From contig NC_020172.2 of assembly GCF_000224145.3 (NCBI RefSeq), positions 5,535,350-5,599,349 on the forward strand: DNA of 64,000 nucleotides, given 5' to 3'. A program made the position numbers and the translations under genes. Source of the DNA: Ciona intestinalis. Its lineage: Eukaryota; Chordata; Ascidiacea; Phlebobranchia; Cionidae. This document shows positions 1-10,498 of the stretch, piece after piece (positions within the stretch are counted from its first letter, which is position 1; each line of letters starts with the position of its first letter). The notes beneath the pieces are model-generated. The model was given only the letters and a program-made list of their open reading frames with translations. It did no database searches and was not told the DNA's origin.

Positions 1-677
1 GAAAATTACCTGTTGACTGCGATGGGGTGCCGCGGCACTGGTCGCATGAAAGACGTACATGGGCTTTCCGGGTGTTGAGGTAATGGGCCAAATCTGGCCT
101 ATATCCCAGGTCCTTGACAAGGACCTCACCCATAAAGAATAAAAAATAGGGAAAAAAGTAGAATTTGTGTATATTACGTAGCAACACACCTTAGCTGTCA
201 TTACATGAATGCACAGTAAGTATTGAAACTTATCTGTATTTAAACATCATCTCCACAGTCACACACAAGCATTGAATAAGTTGGGGAAGTCCAACCACAG
301 AGAACATTACCATTATATGTTGGAACTTAACAGGTAGATGTGTTTGGTATAAATGTGCTGATACTTAAACCTATAGGGACATAGGGTGCTATATAGATAT
401 ACCCCACTGAAGTAGTTTATAGAGACTCAATAATAGAGATTCTATTCTATAAGGATACTGTCTTTGAGAAGTCCGGATTTAGGCCAGAGTTGGTTCATTA
501 CCCAAACATTGTATATGCACATTCTATTCTATATGGGTGAGGTCCTACAGTGAGGCACGCCATGGGATCTGAGATTTAGGACAGAGTTGGCCAAATACCC
601 CAACACCCAGACTGTTTTTACTGCGCCGAAAATGACATCCATACCCTTACGTTAACACAACACACATCTAACTATAG
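1..677. repeat. Leading intergenic or intronic stretch with GTGAGGCACGCCATGG-family repeats
   Basis: No convincing coding exon is visible here. Positions about 60-140 (inverted) and 361-600 (direct) carry the dispersed family recognised by GGTGAGGTCCTACAGTGAGG, GCACGCCATGGGA and CCCCAACACCCAG. The same family recurs near 2210, 21960, 24330, 39400, 55000, 58810, 59560 and 61800. No transposase, tRNA head or clear terminal inverted repeat was seen, so its class is unknown. Confidence 0.6.
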
Positions 678-786
678 CTACCTCACTGATGTGCACGACA
701 CTTTCTGGAGATGGAATGCATTCCACCCACATTGCCATGAAGATAGTTCAATATATAAACATATACATGTTGATAACATTGGTCAG
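678..786 (+). CDS. Possible internal exon of the unrecognised gene ending at 2109
   Basis: The stretch follows an AG (ACTATAG) and ends at CAG/GTACTT. In one frame it reads without stops as YLTDVHDTFWRWNAFHP and then a His/Asp-rich stretch ending in NIGQ. The composition, rich in Trp, Phe and His, looks more like protein than the neighbouring repeats. Its end phase (0) does not match the next visible exon at 1524, which needs two carried bases. Either an exon between them is missed, or this one is false. Function unknown. Confidence 0.3.
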
Positions 787-959
787 GTACTTACATATCC
801 TGATGTTATAACTGCAAGGAGAATGTTTACAATTGAAAGGTTAGTGGAACTTGTATGTCTAGGTATTACTGTGGTAGCTTTGTATTTGGGTAAATTGCAT
901 AATAGCATTACTACATATAATTGCATTAATAGTTACTACATATGACACTAACACTGGTG

Positions 960-1490
960 TTCTGTTTCATACACCTCATGCCCGCTTACGAGTTACCATG
1001 TGTGTAACTTATTTATCCTCGCATGGCGGGGCAACGACAGTCATTATAACACGGGTGTTCTGTTTCATACACCTCATGCCACTTACGAGTTACCATGTGT
1101 GTAACTTATTTATCCTCGCAGGGCAACGACAGTCGTTATAACACATGTGTTCTGTTTCATACACCTCATGCCCACTTACGAGTTACCACGTATGCAACTT
1201 ATTTATCCTCGCATGGCGGGGCAATGACAGACGTTATAACACGGGTGTTCTGTTTTATACACCTCGTGCCTGCTTATAAGTTACCGCATATGTAACTTTG
1301 TGGGTGATTATTTTCTGTATGGCTGACAATATAGAAAACCCATTAGTGACCACTTGGTTGGAGAAATTGCCGTTAAGTGTCTTGCCCAAGGACACATACG
1401 CCCACAATGGTAGCAGCATCGAGTCCAGCAACTCGACTGTGGGCATGGGAGTGGCAACCATGGATAAGTCAAGTTCCCACCCACGAGGTT
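960..1490 (+). repeat. SINE tail expanded in tandem (~90-bp units) plus SINE body
   Basis: About three and a half units of the form TAACTTATTTATCCTCGCAT, GGCGGGGCAACGACAGTCG, TTATAACACGGGTGTTCTG, TTTCATACACCTCGTGCC run from about 960 to 1300. They are followed by the inverted SINE body (GTGTCTTGCCCAAGGACACA, about 1375-1400). This is the same composite element seen complete at 21183-21520. The short ORFs encoding [14 protein letters not shown]-like peptides come from this repeat and are not genes. Confidence 0.75.
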
Positions 1491-1523
1491 ATATTGTAAA
1501 CATAAACATCTCATATTTGCAGG

Positions 1524-2109
1524 CACCCAGCGTTGACAGTGCACGCCACTAAATACTTACAACTTCTAAACCGGGATCCCGAAGAAATGTTTGAAAATGA
1601 GGTAAGATATAATGTGATTAAATTTAAAACAAAACAAACCTTAAACACTTAGGGGTTAGGGTATTTCAATCAGGATATTCGTTATTTAGATTTTCAATCA
1701 GGATATTCGTTATTTAACTTTTTTCAAAAGTTCCCCCAGTGGGCGGGGTGAAGCTGCATTTGTGGATAAATAAGCACTTTTGGTTACTCACTGTAATCTA
1801 TAAAGAATATTTTCCCATATATATCTTTTAACAACTTTTTTTTATACTTTTAAATTTCCATACATATCTTTTTTTCTAATTTTCAATAAATATTTTTTAT
1901 AAACTTTTTTATACATATTTTGTTTAATTTTCCATGCATAGCTTTTTTTAATTTTCCATACATATATTTTTTACAAACTTTTTTTATACTTTTTACAGCT
2001 GGTAACAGAGCCACCATTCATAGAATATTTGGAAACAAAAGGATTGACTAAACTCACTACACTTATCAAGTTTCTACGAAGGGGAATACCAGAGTCTAAA
2101 ACCCCTTGA
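1524..2109 (+). CDS. Last two exons of an unrecognised gene (C-terminus)
   Basis: Exon A spans about 1524-1602, from TTTGCAG to GAG/GTAAGA. It reads HPALTVHATKYLQLLNRDPE and then EMFENE. Exon B spans 1999-2109, after TTTTTACAG, reading LVTEPPFIEYLETKG through FLRRGIPESKTP and a stop at 2107-2109. Both splice sites are strong and the phase is continuous (0/0). The peptide is Leu/Glu-rich and probably helical, as in a repeat-helix or scaffold protein, but I do not recognise the family. The 5' part lies outside the window or among the repeats to the left. The intron between the exons is a run of TTTTTTAATTTTCCATACAT-like units (about 1795-1995). Confidence 0.6.
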
Positions 2110-2769
2110 AATTCAGACATATTATGCACAAAGTATTTTGTGTTGGCAAATTTGTTTATCAGGGAATTATGTTTAAATATTTTACCAACTCAAAATGTGA
2201 AGTTATATTCTATATGGGTGAGGTCCTACAATGAGGCACGCCATGGAACATAAAATATCAGGCAAAGTTGGCTCATCACTCCAATTATTGCATTACTAAT
2301 ATCAATGTTCCTAGCATTATACTTAATTGTGGAATGTGAACTATGTTGTCAATGTCAGCTACAAGTGTTAGTTAGGTGCATGCAGTGGCGCAGCCAGGGG
2401 GGTTTCGGGGGTCACAACCCCCCCTCTTTTTTAAAAAATAAAATTTATAAAATAAATAAATGTTCTGGCTGTACCATTGGTGCATGTAACCAATGCAACA
2501 TATATTCACAAGTTTAATAAATATTTTGATTATAGAAAGGAGTACGCATTCTATATAGCTAAGGTTACCAAACAAATATGCTCACAGCACACTTGGATCT
2601 GTTTGTTTACAACTTTACAGCCAATTTTTTAAATCTTAAATTTTCAAAACTTTTCCATAAACCATTGTTAAAAAGTATAAGTTTCACTTAACACATTGTA
2701 AAAAACCCTGGTATACATTTCCTGCACAGGCATAATTATTATTAAAATAACTGATTTTAACAAACTACT
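2110..2769. other. Intergenic stretch with one GTGAGGCACGCCATGG repeat
   Basis: A dispersed-family copy lies at about 2205-2295. The rest is AT-rich with no exon, RNA gene or element that I can support. Confidence 0.5.
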
Positions 2770-3929
2770 GTACTACTAAATAACTACTTTAAGTTAGATT
2801 ATTACCTACAGTTCTTTTTCTACCAAAGCGTGTTTGACAAATAGTAGGACATGTTGTGCTCAATATAACAGTTTGCTAATAAGTTGTTTGCCAAAAACAA
2901 TGAGTTTCACCTAATTATTTTTCAACATTTTTTTCATAGATATCCTAACTACGATTGCCACCTTTCCATAAACTATGTTAATGATAGCAGCACCAATCCT
3001 TAAACTTGTATTTACTTCTCAAGCATGCAAACCACTGTGCTGGACAGTTGTCAGAAGATCTTTCAGACTTATAATAAACCTGTCAGCAGCAGCGTATACA
3101 TGTGACCAGTGGAGCAGCCAGAAAAAAATAAGTGGAGTTTTCAAAAAAAAAGATCATTACTGCAAAGTTTATGACAATGAATATGTAATTTACTCAATGC
3201 TGTGGTCCATGTTAAACTCAACAAAATAGAGTAGCCCATAATATCAATACACTCTATTTCTATTCGAATAAGAGTCTGACGATGCCATTTAGGCGAAATA
3301 TATATCTTTTATTATGTAATTGGTTGGATTCGATTTTTGTCTGTTACGTTTTCATAGCACCAGATCAAGGTCAGATTCGCAGAATTTATTTCATTACAGT
3401 AATATCAATTAATCAATACACATGTTTTATATTCTTTCACTGCATATCTATCATTAGCACTCAGCTCAGCTCTCAGACTTTATCACATCTCTAAAAATGA
3501 TCTCTTTCATGTGCTTTGTACAGTCAGCTCTTTATAATTATTCAAGTGTCTGTCATGGAGTAACTCATAACATCAAAAAGATATGATCGCCCGATATTTT
3601 CGTTTTTACCAATAATCGGTATCGGCAAAATTTCCGATAATACACCGATTTATAAATCGTTCGTGCGAACCGCCGTGCGTCTTATTAATATCAGTCTTTC
3701 TCTAATAAAAACACATGGGTTTTGGATAGCTTACAATAATAGGGTGTATAAAACAGAACACCCGTGTTATAACGACTTTCTTTTTCCGGCCACTCGAGAA
3801 TAAATCAAGTTACATTCATTCCCCTCATAATACCAAAACACAGGATTTATATTCTTTGATTTATTTTTGTACAAACACTTCTTCCACCCTCATATTAACT
3901 ATGTAAAATTGAATAATTTACGAGAGTAA
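2770..3929. repeat. TPT1 downstream flank, copy 1 of a gap-flanking duplication
   Basis: This block resembles 3988-5045 along its length. Shared landmarks in the same order are TTCTTTTTCTACCAAAGC, ATGTTAATGATAGCAGCACC, CTGACGATGCCATTTAGGC, the CGGTATCGGCA motif and ATTTATATTCTTTGATTTAT. By eye, identity is roughly 85% with indels. It stops at the N run, just short of where the TPT1 stop codon would appear. Copy 2 continues into TPT1. Confidence 0.75.
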
Positions 3930-3979
3930 NNNNNNNNNNNNNNNNNNNNNNNNNNNNNNNNNNNNNNNNNNNNNNNNNN
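3930..3979. other. Assembly gap (50 N)
   Basis: A run of 50 N, plus one N at 3992. It separates the two copies of the TPT1 downstream flank. Confidence 0.99.
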
Positions 3980-3987
3980 CTAAAACT

Positions 3988-5045
3988 ACTNAGGTTAGAT
4001 TAATACCTCTGTTCTTTTTCTACCAAAGCTTGTCTGACAAATAGTAGGGCTTGTTGTGCTCAATTTAACAGTTTGTCAAAAACACATACACTGGCAATAA
4101 GTTTCACCTTTTTACTCTAAAACAGTTTAGAGTACCATGGTTTCACACAATTATTTTTTAACATTTTATCATAGATATCCTATAGGTGAAATCCTATCTA
4201 TGATTCCAACCTTTCATTAAAAAATGTTAATGATAGCAGCACCAAACCTGAGGAGGCTTTCAAATGAAAAATCATTTTTGCAAAGTTTATATATATGTAA
4301 TTTACTTAATGCTGGGTCCATGTAAAACTTAACAAAATAGAGTAGCTTTTATGCCTCATAATATCAGCACACTCTATTTCTATTCAAATAACTGGCTGAC
4401 GATGCCATTTAGGCTGAATATATATCTTTGATTCTACAATTTGTTGGACTTGATGATTTTGTTGGTTACGTTTTCCTAGCACCAGATTAGGGTCAAATTC
4501 GCAAAATTTATTTTATTACAGTAAAATCAATTAATTAATATACGTAACGTTTTTCAGCGCAGAAATATCTGTCAACGTCATTAACACTACAGACTTTATC
4601 ACATCTATAAAAATTATCTCTTTCATGTGCTTTGCCTGGATGTCAGCTCCTTGGAATTATTGACAAATTGTCTGTCATGGAGAAGCTCATAACACCGAAA
4701 AGATATGATCGTCGAAACTTACGTTTACCAAAAATCTGTATCGGCAGTAGCGTCGATAATACACCGATATTATTCGTTCATGCGAAGCGCCGTGTCTTAT
4801 TAATATCAGTCTTTCTTTAATTTAAACACGTAATTTTTGGATAGCTTATTAATGGGGTGAATACAACAAAACACCCGTGTTATAACGACTGTCTTTTTCC
4901 GGCCACACGAGAATAAATCCAGTTACATTCATTCACCTCATAATACCAAAACACATGATTTATATTCTTTGATTTATTTTTGTACAAACACTTCGCTCAC
5001 CCTCATATTGACTAATGTAAAATTGAACAATTTACAAGAGTAAAA
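3988..5045. repeat. TPT1 downstream flank, copy 2
   Basis: Counterpart of 2770-3929, directly continuous with the TPT1 last exon. The minus-strand AATAAA at 4973-4978 lies about 70 bp past the TPT1 stop and is a likely polyadenylation signal. The tail segment around 4375-4500 belongs to a dispersed family also present at 5640-5760, 21730-21870, 23805-23985 and 51415-51600. Confidence 0.7.
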
Positions 5046-7942
5046 TTAAACCTTCTCCTCAACCAGTGCGTGTTTGAAAAACAGGATGTAAGGAACATTA
5101 TCTTCCCAATCGAGATACCCCACGCTACCGTCTGGATCCACTGATTCTCCAGTAAAAATCTGAAAAACAAATGTATTCAGCCATAGGCCTAAATCTGATA
5201 GGTAGTTTTACAAAGTGTCAACAAAACAATAACCTTGAATTGGTTGCACCACTTTTCACAGGTGTTTATATAAGTTAAGTTGTATTTGACCGACACTTTA
5301 GTATTTTAGGTAGTTTTACAAAGTGTCAACAAAACAACCTTGAATTGGTTATACCCTCAAATACCAACGAACCTGAAAAGCCTTTATATTGCCTTTTATA
5401 TATTTCATAGCATCCGTGGCATGTTTCTTGAACTCCGTGACATCATCAGTCCTTCCTTCTTGCGTCAATTTCTCTGCAACACTGTTACACAATTGTTTGG
5501 TTGATTTTTTTATAACAGAAAAAAAACAATTTATAAGGAAAGGAAAAAAGTCAACAATACAAAAAAATAATCCCCACAAAGCTACATACGTGGTAACTCG
5601 TGAGCTGGCACGAGATATGAAATATAACACGCTTTTTATAACAATAGGGTACTGGTGCTAGGAAAACGTAACACAAAAATCAAGTCCAACCGTTTAATAA
5701 AAGATATATATTTCGCCTAAATGGCATCGTCAGTCTCTTATTCGAATAGAAATAGAGTGTATTGATATTATGGGCTACTCTATTTTGTTGAGTTTTGCAT
5801 GGACCACAGCATTGGGTAAATTACACAATCATAGTCATATATTCAAAAAGATTATACAGTGAACTTACTGTTTGCAATAATCCTTAAAATAGGCCATGAA
5901 TGTTTTCTTATCATAAGCAGGCGCTTCTACCAGCTTACAAGCATCCACAAAATCGATGACTTGAGTTGATGAACTTTCGGCAGCCCCGCTATCCCCATCC
6001 TCTGCTGATGGATTTGCTCCGAACAAAGAAGGGTCTAAGTCGTCATTTCGTGTGGTTGTCTGTAATATAATATCATTTATTATGCTATGTCCTTTTTGAA
6101 TGAATGTAACTTGTTTATCCTTGCATGGCCAGGAAATGACAGTTGCTATAATAACACACGTGTTCTGTTTCATACACCTTGTGCCTGCCTAATGGGACTG
6201 ACTGCACTATAATATCATTTTTATACGATATCATTTTAAAATGAATGTAACTTGTTTATCCTTGCATGGTGGGGCAATGGCATCAACAGACTCGTTATTT
6301 TTCACGAGACAAATACAAAATATGTACAAAAAAATGTGTTTTTTGTTGAAATTTTTTACCTCTCCACAAAAATAATAAATTAACTCATAAAAATATTAAA
6401 TAAACTCACAAAAATAAGAAATAAACTTCACAAAAACAATAAAATCACAAAAATAATAAATAAACCTCTGACGGAAAGGTTAGCATGTCTTCCCTTAAAC
6501 TAATGGTGAGCAACAGCCAATAATATTGTTACCTTGCCATATACTTTATAAAAGGCGCCCATAAACTCTTCATACTTTTGTGCGTCGGTGAACAGTTCGT
6601 CCCCTGTAATATGAATCAATGTAACTTATTTATCCTCGCATGGCTGGAAAACGAAAGTCGTTATAACACGGGTGTTCTGTTTCATACACCTCGTGCCTGC
6701 TTACAAGTTGCCATGTATGTAACTTATTTATCCTCGCGTGGCTGGGCAATGACAGTCGTTATAACACGGGTGTGCTGTTNNNNNNNNNNNNNNNNNNNNN
6801 NNNNNNNNNNNNNNNNNNNNNNNNNNNNNCCTTTTACGTGCGTCGTAGTTTTGACCTTTACGTGCGTCGTAGTTTGACCTTTACGTGCGTCGTAGTTTAA
6901 CGTCCACGTGTGTCATAGTTTAACGTCCACGTGCGTTGTAGTTTAGCGTTCATGTGCGTCCTAGTTTCGTACAAAAGCAACACCTTCCTAAGAACATGCA
7001 TGTTTCCTAAAAACATGTAGACCAACCAATTTTTCTCTATAACTTGCAATATCTTGAATACAGGCATTACTTTTGATTAAAACTGATCATTTCATATGTT
7101 TCGCTATAGTGACAAATATCGGTAAAATATCGGTATCGGTAAAAGCTAAAAATATCGGTATCGGTATCGGTGGAAAAAAGTGATATCGGTCGGTCTCTAG
7201 TTAGCATGTCTTCCCTTAAACTAATGGTGAGCAACAGCCAATAATATTGTTACCTTGCCATATACTTTATAAAAGGCGCCCATAAACTCTTCATACTTTT
7301 GTGCGTCGGTGAACAGTTCGTCCCCTGTAATATGAATCAATGTAACTTATTTATCCTCGCATGGCTGGAAAACGAAAGTCGTTATAACACGGGTGTTCTG
7401 TTTCATACACCTCGTGCCTGCTTACAAGTTGCCATGTATGTAACTTATTTATCCTCGCGTGGCTGGGCAATGACAGTCGTTATAACACGGGTGTTCTGTT
7501 TCATACAACTCGTGTCCGCTTACAAGTTACTACGTATGTAACTTATTTATCTTCGCGTGGCGGGGCAACGACGGTCGTTATAACACGGGTGTTCTGTTTC
7601 ATACAACTCGTGCCTGCTTACAAGTTGCCATGTATGTAACTTATTTATCCTCGCGTGGCGGGGCAACGAAAGTCGTTATAATACGGGTGTTCTGTTTCAT
7701 ACACCTCGTGCCCGCTTACAAGTTAGCACGTATGTAACTTATTTATCTTCGCATGGCGGGGCAACGACAGTCGTTATAACACGGGTGTTCTGTTTCATAA
7801 ACCTCATGCCCGCTTACGAGTTACATGTGTAAATATGTAATAGCCTAAAAAATTATAATACGAGTGTCGTATTTTGTATTTTACATTAAATGTAATTTAA
7901 TAATAACAGCTTACCGGTAATTATATCTTTGAAAATCAGCAT
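5046..7942 (-). CDS. TPT1: Translationally controlled tumour protein (TCTP/TPT1)
   Basis: TCTP is a small abundant cytosolic protein with an Mss4-like fold. It is implicated in growth control, calcium and tubulin binding and translation. Five exons give 170 residues (human 172): 7915-7942 (MLIFKDIIT), 6533-6603 or its identical twin 7254-7324 (GDELFTDAQKYEEFMG), 5869-6059 (TTTRNDDLDPSLFGANPSAE, the TCTP signature with acidic loop), 5373-5481 (VAEKLTQEGRTDD), and 5046-5159 (IFTGESVDPDGSVGYLDW to FKHALVEEKV, stop). All junctions are GT-AG and in phase. The start is the only ATG giving the conserved N-terminus, with donor ACCG/GTAAG. Only one copy of exon 2 can be used: its 71 nt is not a multiple of three, so including both would shift the frame. 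Confidence 0.95.
5210..5355. repeat. Intronic repeat shared with the BARX gene
   Basis: A block starting CAACAAAACAATAACCTTGA and running through TTCACAGGTGTTTATATAAG to GACACTTTAGTATTTT appears essentially unchanged at about 41766-41855. In both places its first ~35 bases are repeated again just downstream. It lies in the last intron of TPT1. Confidence 0.75.
6478..6779. repeat. Copy 1 of a ~300-bp duplication including TPT1 exon 2
   Basis: From TTAGCATGTCTTCCCTTAAA onward this matches 7200-7500 with almost no difference, up to the N run at 6780. It includes TPT1 exon 2 with both splice sites and the first SINE-tail units. Confidence 0.85.
6780..6829. other. Assembly gap (50 N)
   Basis: A run of 50 N between the two TPT1 exon 2 copies. 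Confidence 0.99.
6830..7199. mobile_element. hAT-like non-autonomous element with an internal minisatellite (left end in gap)
   Basis: Positions 6830-6975 hold about six units of a ~24-bp repeat (TTTACGTGCGTCGTAGTTTG). Positions 7115-7199 are rich in ATATCGGTATCGGT and end in GATATCGGTCGGTCTCTAG. On the other strand that end reads CTAGAGACCGACCGATATC, the type of end seen on many short hAT-like elements. Its right edge abuts the start of the second TPT1 exon 2 block exactly. No transposase is present. Related CGGTATCGG motifs occur at 3600-3660 and 4735-4770. Confidence 0.5.
7254..7324 (-). other. TPT1: Second, identical copy of TPT1 exon 2
   Basis: This 71-nt exon, its acceptor (ATTACAG) and its donor (GCAAG/GTAACA) are the same as at 6533-6603. 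It lies inside a ~300-bp duplicated block. A transcript could use either copy but not both. I read it as the other allele placed in the same scaffold. Confidence 0.8.
7330..7830 (+). repeat. SINE-tail array (~90-bp units, about 5-6 copies) in TPT1 intron 1
   Basis: Repeating unit: GTAACTTATTTATCCTCGCG, TGGCGGGGCAACGACAGTCG, TTATAACACGGGTGTTCTGT, TTCATACACCTCGTGCCCGC, TTACAAGTT. The array ends 85 bp before TPT1 exon 1. Copy number is likely to vary between individuals. Confidence 0.75.
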
Positions 7943-8173
7943 TTTGTTTGATAAATAATGTAATAAAGCAATGAATTAAAAACAGAACTAAAGTTTCTAT
8001 CTACGTAGGGACGAATAATGAAAAGAAAATTTTTGGGCGGATTGCGCAATCTTAACCACGTGGGCGATTCCATAAATATATTATAATATTTTTAATGATT
8101 CGGGGTGCGAGTAAAGAATTTAGGCATTATTTTGTCAATTTAAAAACCTAATTAACTTTTTTAATAGTTTGGT

Positions 8174-8227
8174 CCAGAGTCCGTATATAAACATAAATAT
8201 ATAAACATGTTTATATACGGACTCTGG
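8174..8227. repeat. Perfect 21-bp inverted repeat with 12-nt loop
   Basis: The arms CCAGAGTCCGTATATAAACA(T) at 8174-8194 and its exact reverse complement at 8207-8227 flank a 12-nt AT loop. TTTGGT lies directly on both sides of the hairpin, like a short target duplication. It could be a tiny fold-back element, or a hairpin formed by inverted duplication. Confidence 0.8.
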
Positions 8228-9424
8228 TTTGGTCATTGGAAAGTAATTTTTTAATATACTTCGCTATAGTAACGTTCTGGTAAAAAGTAATTTTGTATAC
8301 GACTGACGTATACAGAAAGAAAACACACATTCTACCATATCTTTCGGTTTGTATGCCTGTGTTCTGGCACAGATTTAATGATAATTTTTTTCTAAGTTTA
8401 GTTTTAAACTTTATAAAGTCATCTGAACTGTATTTACACTGCTACAGGGTTTCTTTATGCAAATAAAACAGAGTATCGTGTTTCGCTGCATTTATTATAC
8501 TTTTATATCGCCTAAATACATTTCTTCATAAAATAATTCCCTAAATTGTATCTAACTCTTCAAATACAGTATTGAAGATCGGTTTAATTAAAACAGCGGA
8601 GAAAGGACAGTCATTAAAAACACGCTACTGTATAAACTACCTGAGTAAAAAAACTTTCTGTTTCTTATTTTCATTAATGGCGATGGCACAACTGTATATA
8701 TTCGGAGGAATTAGTTGTGAAGAAAAGGGGAGTTTTTTGGCGGTCACTTAAAACAGACGCAAGCAATTATGTTGACGAGGTGCGATCTTTAGGTGGTGAT
8801 TAGGTTGATAAGGGGGTGCAAAGATGCATGGTGGGAATTGTAGAACCTTACGTTACTATCAGTTTAATATAAAAAAAGAAAAAATCCCTTTCAAAGTTAC
8901 ATACGTGCTAACTCGTAAGCGGACACAGAACACCCGTGTTATAACGACTGTTGTTGCCCCGCCACGCGAGGATAAATAAATTACATTCACTCGGTTAATT
9001 GAGCACGGTAGTGGTCATATAGATCCTTTTTCGTCGAACAGTTGTTCTTGTTGTTAGGGCGATTGATTTCCGCAATTATCTCAATTCTCAATTCTAGCAT
9101 TTATTCTTTAATCTCTTGATTGAAATCAAATCATGTAATATATTTATAATTTTTAGGCTAAATTTTTAGATTGAAAACCGCACAATTAGCGTGTGTGCAC
9201 CGAAGCGTATAGACGAGTGCCTTTTTCCTATCGTTATCTTCGGTATAAACACCGCGTCTCTCGTTTCTTCGCGCTTTTAGTCACCAATGGCTTTGTTGGT
9301 TACTTTTGATTTGTTTTTGATCGATCTCAGTCGACCATTGTAGTAATAGGGTTAATTAATACTATGCTAATTAGTTTATACCGTGCTCACGCATTAGATC
9401 TGTAATCTCTTGTATATATACAGT

Positions 9425-9618
9425 AGAGTGGGGGAAGATGGGACATATTTTAACTCTATTTTCTCGTCCCATTTGGCAGTAAACAACGAACATTTAAAGA
9501 GTTATAAAACCGTATCCTCACGACCCCCATAGGCCGTTGTAAATTGTTTAAAACACGATCAGGATATTTGGATATTAGGTGCTAAAGGTGTCCCATCTTC
9601 CCCCATCCCTACTATATA
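9425..9618 (+). mobile_element. Cimi-1-like MITE, complete
   Basis: This represents the main MITE family of the window: about 195 bp with near-perfect inverted ends of about 30 bp (AGGGTGGGGGAAGATGGGAC, and its complement at the right) and TA-rich flanks such as TATA. The middle contains TTTGGTAGTAAACAAAGAAC and AAACACGATCAGGATATTTG. There is no coding capacity. This copy starts AGAGTGGGGGAAGATGGGAC and ends CCATCTTCCCCCATCCCTAC. The name is from memory of a described Ciona MITE and is not verified. Confidence 0.8.
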
Positions 9619-9844
9619 AAATGGCACATGTGTGACTTCATGAAACGACGAGGCTGTTGTATCGTTATCTACTGTTAAATAAACATATACCTCCTTACCG
9701 TTTGTGGCACAAACGAGTGTAAATGTTTTGCTGAAAGGCACACGCCGTCCCACGCCAACAATGGTAGCAAAAGTGAGTTTCGGAACACACATTCTTCGTT
9801 TTTCTACGTTCGTAATAACGTACGTGCGTAAAACTGCAGCAAAG

Positions 9845-9975
9845 GTATGTCTGGCACCGTTGCAAAGAGGTTAGCGCGTCTGACTCAAATCTAGAGGATA
9901 TGGGTTTGAGGTTCGGCATCCGTGTTATAACGACTGTATTTCCCCGGTCACGCGAGGATACATGTTCATTCATTC
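9845..9975 (-). mobile_element. SINE, truncated
   Basis: The tRNA-like head is GGCACCGTTGCAAAGAGGTT followed by a B-box-like GGGTTTGAGGTTCGG. It passes directly to the common SINE tail (GTTATAACGACTG, CACGCGAGGATA), with the middle of the element missing. Confidence 0.6.
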
Positions 9976-10498
9976 GCCTATCAGAAGACTACCATGACCA
10001 ATTGGACCGCCGCAACACGCGCAACACAGAAGGCTACCGGATTTAAAACTAACTTTAGTAAATGTAATAATCGTTTTCGTAACATTCAACAAACTTTCTG
10101 AATTCTGTCCCAAATCAATTCTTAAAATTATAGGTAGTACAAACAAACAAATCAAGTCTATTCCTATGCAGGTTTCCCATTGAAACTTTTACTAAGTAGA
10201 TTCAAATGGTCAACCAAGTATAGATAGTTTGAATACAAATATTATCACAACAAGTTATATTTAATGTTGGATTGATACTAAGACCAGTATATTGTAATTG
10301 TGATGATTTCTTATTGTATGCATTAAGATTGTAACATGTTTTACAACAAAAACACATAAAGGGAATCTACACAAACACACTTTAATGTAAGTATGGAATA
10401 TTTGAACTTCTTAGAGTGGTATAAAATTCAAATTATCAGTCACAGAATATCCTCCATTCAAATAAAGACATCAAACAGTTTATATTGTGATGTCACAA

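Larger units (their letters stand above)
7943..10498. other. TPT1-PSMB4 intergenic region
   Basis: This contains the TPT1 promoter, a perfect hairpin at 8174-8227, a SINE tail at 8890-8990, a MITE at 9425-9618 and a SINE head at 9845-9975. I see no further supported exon. The minus-strand ORF at 9559-9792 runs into the MITE and has no splice or homology support. Confidence 0.5.

Noticed and set aside
6578-7541. ORFs encoding [14 protein letters not shown]-type peptides, repeated across the window
   Set aside because: They are translations of the SINE tail and move with it; the frame differs between loci and no gene context supports them.
9559-9792. Minus-strand ORF of 77 codons between TPT1 and PSMB4
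   Set aside because: Its last third is MITE sequence. The rest shows no family resemblance, and TPT1 exon 1 is found elsewhere (7915-7942).
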